A stretch of DNA of 37,432 nt from the NCBI GenBank assembly GCA_002726655.1, contig PBRP01000019.1, forward strand, positions 53,877 to 91,308. Direction: 5' to 3'. Each line of letters opens with the position of its first letter. The first letter of the stretch is position 1. A program made the translations under genes and the position numbers. This document shows positions 33,420-37,432 of the stretch, in pieces. Under the pieces are notes generated by a model that saw only the letters and a list, made by a program, of their open reading frames with translations, had not been told where the DNA came from and did not search any database. This DNA comes from Gammaproteobacteria bacterium. Its GTDB lineage: Bacteria; Pseudomonadota; Gammaproteobacteria; Pseudomonadales; Azotimanducaceae.

Positions 33420-34808
33420 TCAGGTAGCAGCATAAGCCGCGGCATTTTCACCGGCCAGCTTACCGAAAACGATACAGGGTCCGAATGAGCCACCACCACC
33501 TATGTAGCGATCTCCATGCAGAGATCCCACCGTTTCTCCGGCCGCAAACAGGCCAGGGATCGGTTGATCGTCGGTTCCAAGCACACTGACTTCAGCATCC
33601 ACTCGCAACCCGGTTCCCGTCCAGCAGATGATTGCCGGGCGTACTTCAACCGCATAAAATGGGGCGGTCTCAATTGGCTGTGGAGCCCCCTGGGTCTTCT
33701 TGAAGAATACTGAATCTCCGCCCTGACCACAGTCCTTGTTGTAACGATCAAGGGTACCTTTTAACGCCTTAGAGTCGATCTCAGTTTGCTCAGCCAGGGC
33801 TTCTATGGACTCAGCTCTGATGATGGTGCCTTCATCCGCTTTCTGCGCAAGAACTTCATCTACCCAATAGGCGTTAAAGAATGGTGTCCGTTTGGCCGCA
33901 GCCCGGATAGCCTCATCGAAGATTGCAAATACTGTTCCGCCCTGCCGCTGTATCAATCCACCTAAAACAGTGTAGGGGGCAGTCTCATTGACAAATCGTC
34001 GACCCTCGGGATTGACGAGGATCAGCCAATCCGGCAACAGCACCTCAAGATCGTGGCTAAACCCAGGTGTTGTCAACAACAGTCCCTTATTATGCCCATC
34101 CAGTGCGGCCCCCACCTCCTGACCGAGCTTTAGACCATCGCCCTGCGCCATGGGGCTACCGATGTACCAGCCCCAGTTGCCTGCTTTAGCAGCATCCGGG
34201 TAGTGCTCCGCAATGAGGTTTGCATTGGCGCCAAAGCCACCCGTGGCAACCACCACGGAACCACAGCTAACCAGCCCGTCCGATGTTTCTATCCCTGATA
34301 CGGATCCAGTGTCATCACAAATGAGATGTTCAACCCGCGTTGCCAGCACCAGGTCAATCCCGCGGGAAGCAAGTTGTGCCTCCAGTGCAAGCACCACCGC
34401 CTGGCCACCACCTTCCGGCTGATGGCCTCGAGGAACATTTCCCACGCCGGAAACATAAAGCATCGCTGCCGGGAACTTAACACCCCTTGCCATTAGCCAT
34501 TCAAAAGTCGGGGCACTAAGATCACAGTAACGACGCACAATTGAAGGCTCAACCATCCACTGGTTAAACGTCATGTAGTGTTCGAACATGGCATCAGCAC
34601 TGTCTTCTGTAACCCCGGCTTCACACTGAACACTGGTCCCCGCGGCATAGAAATGACCACCACTGAGGCGGGAAGAGCCTCCCGTTTGAACATCCGCTTC
34701 AACAACCAGAACACTGGCACCGGTGTCTGCAGCAGCGACCGCCGCGGTCAGACCGGCAGCGCCCGCCCCTATTACTATGACATCATAATCGCTTTGGTCA
34801 CGACTCAT
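33420..34808 (-). CDS. FAD-dependent dehydrogenase, fumarate reductase/KstD-like
   Basis: 462 residues. The N-terminal FAD fold has GAGAAG at 14-19, VVEAD at the end of beta-2 and GGSSRLSGG. The middle capping domain contains NPEGRRFVNETAPY. The C-terminal FAD contact is GLFAAGETVGSLHGDRYIGGGGSFGPCIVFGKLAG. This order is shared by 3-ketosteroid dehydrogenases, fumarate reductase flavoproteins and related enzymes that add or remove C-C double bonds next to a carbonyl. It is shorter than classical 3-ketosteroid delta-1 dehydrogenases. The ATG lies 11 nt inside the end of the SnoaL-like gene, so translation is probably coupled. Confidence 0.9.
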   Translation of the reverse strand: MSRDQSDYDVIVIGAGAAGLTAAVAAADTGASVLVVEADVQTGGSSRLSGGHFYAAGTSVQCEAGVTEDSADAMFEHYMTFNQWMVEPSIVRRYCDLSAPTFEWLMARGVKFPAAMLYVSGVGNVPRGHQPEGGGQAVVLALEAQLASRGIDLVLATRVEHLICDDTGSVSGIETSDGLVSCGSVVVATGGFGANANLIAEHYPDAAKAGNWGWYIGSPMAQGDGLKLGQEVGAALDGHNKGLLLTTPGFSHDLEVLLPDWLILVNPEGRRFVNETAPYTVLGGLIQRQGGTVFAIFDEAIRAAAKRTPFFNAYWVDEVLAQKADEGTIIRAESIEALAEQTEIDSKALKGTLDRYNKDCGQGGDSVFFKKTQGAPQPIETAPFYAVEVRPAIICWTGTGLRVDAEVSVLGTDDQPIPGLFAAGETVGSLHGDRYIGGGGSFGPCIVFGKLAGENAAAYAAT

Positions 34809-35217
34809 TCTGCGCTGCCAGGGACTCGGTTACAGCACCCCTATCGTGATAATCCACCTCCCGGGTGACTACCCCGTCAGTGAACTCAAGGTAGGACATC
34901 CCTTCGGATCGCCATTTTTTACCCTTGTTTTCAGGACCAAACATTTCATCCTGCACGGTAGCGCTCATGACCCAGTTGCAGGCTACGCCCTTGTCACTTG
35001 TCCAGTATTGATCGGGCAGAAGAACAAGGTCAGTCCAGATGGTGAGCCCCTGGGCAAAGAAGGCGCGGATGGCATCCCAACCCTGGTGTTCGCCACCAAC
35101 TATGTCATACAGCACGCAATCTGAAGAAAGATAAGGTTTAGGAGCATCAGCGTCGCCGCTGCTCCAGGCTGCAAATAGTTTCTCAGTTAAATCAATTCGT
35201 GGATCTCGATCGCTCAT
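34798..35217 (-). CDS. SnoaL-like (NTF2-fold) protein
   Basis: 139 residues. It has the helix LTEKLFAAWSSGDADAPKPYL, LSSDCVLYDIVGGEHQGWDAIRAFF and the final strands EGMSYLEFTDGVVTREVDYHD. It resembles the protein at 13341-13811 in this C-terminal part. AAGGAG is 7 nt before the ATG. It overlaps the FAD dehydrogenase by 11 nt and lies 66 nt after the kinase gene. An isomerase or dehydratase that acts with the FAD enzyme on the same intermediate is plausible, as ketosteroid isomerase does next to steroid dehydrogenases. Confidence 0.85.
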   Translation of the reverse strand: MSDRDPRIDLTEKLFAAWSSGDADAPKPYLSSDCVLYDIVGGEHQGWDAIRAFFAQGLTIWTDLVLLPDQYWTSDKGVACNWVMSATVQDEMFGPENKGKKWRSEGMSYLEFTDGVVTREVDYHDRGAVTESLAAQNES

Positions 35218-35283
35218 TGTTATGCTCCTTATTAACTCGTTTTCAACCTTTCGATACCTTGAACATCAGTATCCTGAAAAAAC

Positions 35284-36237
35284 CTAATCGCTGATCAAGC
35301 CTGTCAGCTGAAAGAGAAAATTCTGATGAATGGCAGTACCGACAATAGCAAGGTTAGGCGCAGGATTCTTCCCCGCACAGAAGACCCGCAATGAAGTCGT
35401 GTTGGCACAGGAACCCTTGAATAGGTTAAACACCTGCCAGTAGCGCCATTCTTCAGCCGTTAGTTTTGTATCGGCCAGCTCCTGGTACAGCTCAATCCAG
35501 CCATCAGTGCTGAGGGACCTTGGCCCGCGCATGACGGCACAGAAAACCCAGTCTTCGTATACATGACCGAGATGGCAAAATTCAAAGTCAGTCAACGCAA
35601 GTATCTCGCCCTTGTCATGAACAAAATTCCCAGGCCCCGGATCACCATGAACAATACCAAAGGGGCCACTTACGGGTGCGTGATAGTGAAGCCAGGCAGC
35701 AGCTTCCTCCAGTAGTGGTATTGGCAGTGGAGTCGCACTGCGATATATATTTGCCCATCGATCAATCTGCAGATGAGTTGCTTCTTCTACGGACTCGGGT
35801 TTTAGATCAAAATCGAGGCCCGCATTCTGCCAGTCGAGCTTATGCAATTGATCCAGAACCGTCACAAATTCTTTCAAAGTGTCACCGGCAGGGTTATCAA
35901 AATCACCGTCAACAAAGTCCATCACAAAAAAGGGTTCGCCAAGCAGATCGCGGCTGTTTTCAAGCCAGCGGACCTGTGCTACTGGGAAACCAACGCCATG
36001 TAAAGCTCCCATTACACGAAACTCCTCGGCGCCCGAGGTGCCAAAAATCCCATCCTGCTCAATTCGAACGACGTATCGCTGCACTGCCCCTGCAACTTCA
36101 ACATGAATCAGCAACATCTGTCTTGAATGTCCCTCGGCAAGACGTCTTACCTCTGTCACACGCGCAACTTCTTCAATTTTGCTCGAGATATAGCCACTCA
36201 AGGGCTCGATAAACGATTCAATATTATTATCTGTCAT
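35284..36237 (-). CDS. APH-family small-molecule kinase
   Basis: 317 residues. YVVRIEQDG forms beta-3, FFVMDFVDG the hinge, HGDPGPGN (H197, D199, N204) the catalytic loop and DFE (D217) the metal site. It is clearly related to the kinase at 11777-12736: FGTSGAEEFRVMGALH against LGSDSENEVNIMRALH, and GKNPAPNL against HKNPAPNL near the C-terminus. The ATG at 36237 is chosen, with GGTGGG 5 nt upstream; a GTG nine bases earlier is the alternative. It overlaps the small helical-protein gene by 11 nt, repeating the coupling seen at the first kinase locus. Confidence 0.9.
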   Translation of the reverse strand: MTDNNIESFIEPLSGYISSKIEEVARVTEVRRLAEGHSRQMLLIHVEVAGAVQRYVVRIEQDGIFGTSGAEEFRVMGALHGVGFPVAQVRWLENSRDLLGEPFFVMDFVDGDFDNPAGDTLKEFVTVLDQLHKLDWQNAGLDFDLKPESVEEATHLQIDRWANIYRSATPLPIPLLEEAAAWLHYHAPVSGPFGIVHGDPGPGNFVHDKGEILALTDFEFCHLGHVYEDWVFCAVMRGPRSLSTDGWIELYQELADTKLTAEEWRYWQVFNLFKGSCANTTSLRVFCAGKNPAPNLAIVGTAIHQNFLFQLTGLISD

Positions 36238-36670
36238 TGAGCCCACCCGCGAATGAAGTGATTAGTGGACTGCTCACGGTAAAATCTTCAGTGAGGTGTA
36301 CCTTCAATAATGTTTTCAACTGGATTCGAACAGCATTCGCCTGCTCGTTTTCATCTCCCACGCTAGCTGCCAGTAGTTGGCTGCATAGATCGAGCACCTG
36401 TCGCTGATCAACCCCCGGCCAGCCCGCCGGCAACTGCGCAGCTATATCCGGGTAACTCGATGCCAGCTGATCAATGCAGGCAATAGTCTCAGATGTGCGT
36501 TGTTCTGACGGGTCTTCTCCCCTTTTTGGCGCGAATTCAGCCAACCCAATTAGCCTGATCAGTGCAGCGCGTGCCCAGGGATCATCAAGCCGGGGCAATA
36601 TTACTGAGCGCATCGTCTCCGACATGCACAGCCACAATTGGTCATCTGTTGGTAGTCTTGTATCAGTCAT
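36227..36670 (-). CDS. Small helical protein, putative kinase partner
   Basis: 147 residues, predicted helical, cytoplasmic, family not recognised. It opens MTDTRLPTDDQLWLCMSETMRSVILPRLDDPWARAAL-type helices, with ILPRLDD resembling VLLPLTKDD in the protein at 12733-13179 and ILPELTSSE in the fusion at 27670-29139. The three also share a Leu-rich middle. GGGAGG is 7 nt before the ATG, and 15 nt separate it from the upstream extended SDR. The kinase follows directly with overlapping ends. It is most simply an accessory subunit or activator for the kinase. Confidence 0.8.
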   Translation of the reverse strand: MTDTRLPTDDQLWLCMSETMRSVILPRLDDPWARAALIRLIGLAEFAPKRGEDPSEQRTSETIACIDQLASSYPDIAAQLPAGWPGVDQRQVLDLCSQLLAASVGDENEQANAVRIQLKTLLKVHLTEDFTVSSPLITSFAGGLNDR

Positions 36671-36685
36671 CCTCTGGCCTCCCTT

Positions 36686-37432
36686 TTATAAAGCCTGAAT
36701 CTGCGCAGCGATTTCAGCCTCGTAATCAAAATTCCAGCTAGACATCCACGTTTTATCGATCAGAGGTTCTGTCCTGCCCTCCCAGCCCTGCTGCTTAAAC
36801 CAGGCAAAAGTATCTTCATGACCTGCTCTAAAATCGAAGCGGGGGTTAACATCCAAAAGCCTGCTGGCTTTTCCTATATCGAGAATTCCGTGGTGGAACT
36901 TAGAAAACAGGTGCCCCCAAGCCGGCTGAGTCAACGTTGGGACTATGCTGTCTGGTACGCTCACAACGTTAGCCTCGGCCCCCGTAATATCGGCCAGCAC
37001 ACGGACGTATTCATCCACAGTCACTGCTTCCGCACAGATATTGAATATCTCGCCCAGGGCCTTGGAGTTGCCAACACTGGCAAGCATCGCCTCACAAAGA
37101 TCATCAACATGACCATATGACATGGTAACAAGCCCACTATGGGGAACCAGTATCGGCCTGCCCTGCTGCAAACGCAGAAACATAGGCGTTTCCATGTCAT
37201 AAATGTTGTTATCCGGACCATAGATTGCAGCTGGTCGAATGATTGTTGCTGGAAAACCCTTCTCACCATGCTGTTTGATCAACAGTGCCTCCATCTTCGC
37301 CTTGAAGCCACCATAGGTTTCCGGTCCTTCTGTAGATGCGGGATCTTCCTCACGCCAGGGGAAAGAACCCCGGCCCTGTTCATAAGCCATGATTGAACTG
37401 GTGTAGACATAATGTCCGACCTTTCCATCAAG
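36686..37432 (-). CDS. Extended SDR (NAD-dependent epimerase/dehydratase type), N-terminus cut by window edge
   Basis: The frame is open through the right edge, with HYVYTSSIMAYEQG before the first visible Met, so the real start and the GxxGxxG cofactor loop lie outside. The catalytic Tyr and Lys are visible in TYGGFKAKME (Y-x3-K), and the Ser in YTSS. Later blocks, IRPAAIYGPDN and MSYGHVDDLCEAML, are typical of nucleotide-sugar epimerases, 3-beta-HSD-like and dihydroflavonol-reductase-like enzymes. The visible part is 248 residues. It leads the minus-strand operon with the small helical protein and kinase. A role in reducing or oxidising the hydroxyl that the kinase then uses is possible. 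Confidence 0.9.
   Translation of the reverse strand, partial: LDGKVGHYVYTSSIMAYEQGRGSFPWREEDPASTEGPETYGGFKAKMEALLIKQHGEKGFPATIIRPAAIYGPDNNIYDMETPMFLRLQQGRPILVPHSGLVTMSYGHVDDLCEAMLASVGNSKALGEIFNICAEAVTVDEYVRVLADITGAEANVVSVPDSIVPTLTQPAWGHLFSKFHHGILDIGKASRLLDVNPRFDFRAGHEDTFAWFKQQGWEGRTEPLIDKTWMSSWNFDYEAEIAAQIQAL

Noticed and set aside
35676-36212. A 178-codon plus-strand frame over the kinase
   Set aside because: Low-complexity composition rich in Gln, Arg and Ser, and no ribosome site. The minus-strand kinase has clear motifs.

Overview
This 37.4 kb window looks like a chromosomal stretch from a marine-type gammaproteobacterium. It has moderate GC, AGGAG-type ribosome sites and tight bacterial gene packing. 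It holds no rRNA, tRNA, CRISPR array or transposase. The lineage is an inference from gene style and cannot be proved from the bases alone. About 34 protein genes are visible. Nearly all belong to families that modify hydrophobic, ring-containing or CoA-linked molecules, so the window reads as a large accessory catabolic island. A terpenoid, steroid-like or alicyclic growth substrate is plausible but unproven. No transcription regulator, acyl-CoA dehydrogenase, thiolase or CoA ligase lies inside the window, so the pathway must extend beyond it. LAYOUT. (1) 72-4305, minus strand: two paralogous 'RDHSW' proteins (resembling the DUF7064/DUF7065 lipocalin-like group) followed by a molybdopterin oxidoreductase. 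(2) 4553-11667, plus strand: a VOC/glyoxalase-fold protein, two SDRs (one lacking the catalytic Tyr and Lys), an old-yellow-enzyme/trimethylamine-dehydrogenase-like reductase, an SDR, and a near-identical second copy of the reductase. A decayed scrap of a second SDR (about 11693-11767) marks an old OYE+SDR tandem duplication. (3) 11777-15167, minus: RDHSW protein, SnoaL-like protein, small helical protein, APH-family kinase. (4) 15600-17623: an SDR convergent with a fourth RDHSW protein. (5) 17893-21974: a duplicated EthD/dimeric-barrel-like protein, then a minus-strand operon of an exported CMD-family protein, an SDR, a zinc-type dehydrogenase and a SnoaL-like protein. (6) 22051-24786: an SDR and two luciferase-like flavin monooxygenases. 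(7) 25038-30152, plus: two family III CoA transferases, a protein fusing the small helical module to the APH kinase, and a fifth RDHSW protein. This run is followed by a 125 bp long inverted repeat. (8) 30470-33388: SDR, divergent MFS transporter, PPOX-type split-barrel protein. (9) 33420-37432, minus: an extended SDR cut by the window edge, small helical protein, APH kinase, SnoaL-like protein and an FAD-dependent dehydrogenase. HOW IT MAY WORK TOGETHER. The MFS protein could import the substrate. CoA transferases would activate or exchange CoA. SDRs, the OYE pair, the MDR and the FAD and Mo enzymes would adjust the redox state of alcohols, ketones and enones. The flavin monooxygenases could insert oxygen. 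NTF2-fold proteins could isomerise or dehydrate. The kinase plus small-partner modules could phosphorylate a hydroxyl on a CoA thioester so that it can be eliminated, as LvaA/LvaB do in Pseudomonas levulinate catabolism. The RDHSW proteins sit beside each of these modules except the edge one and are the best candidate for an undescribed enzyme or carrier function.
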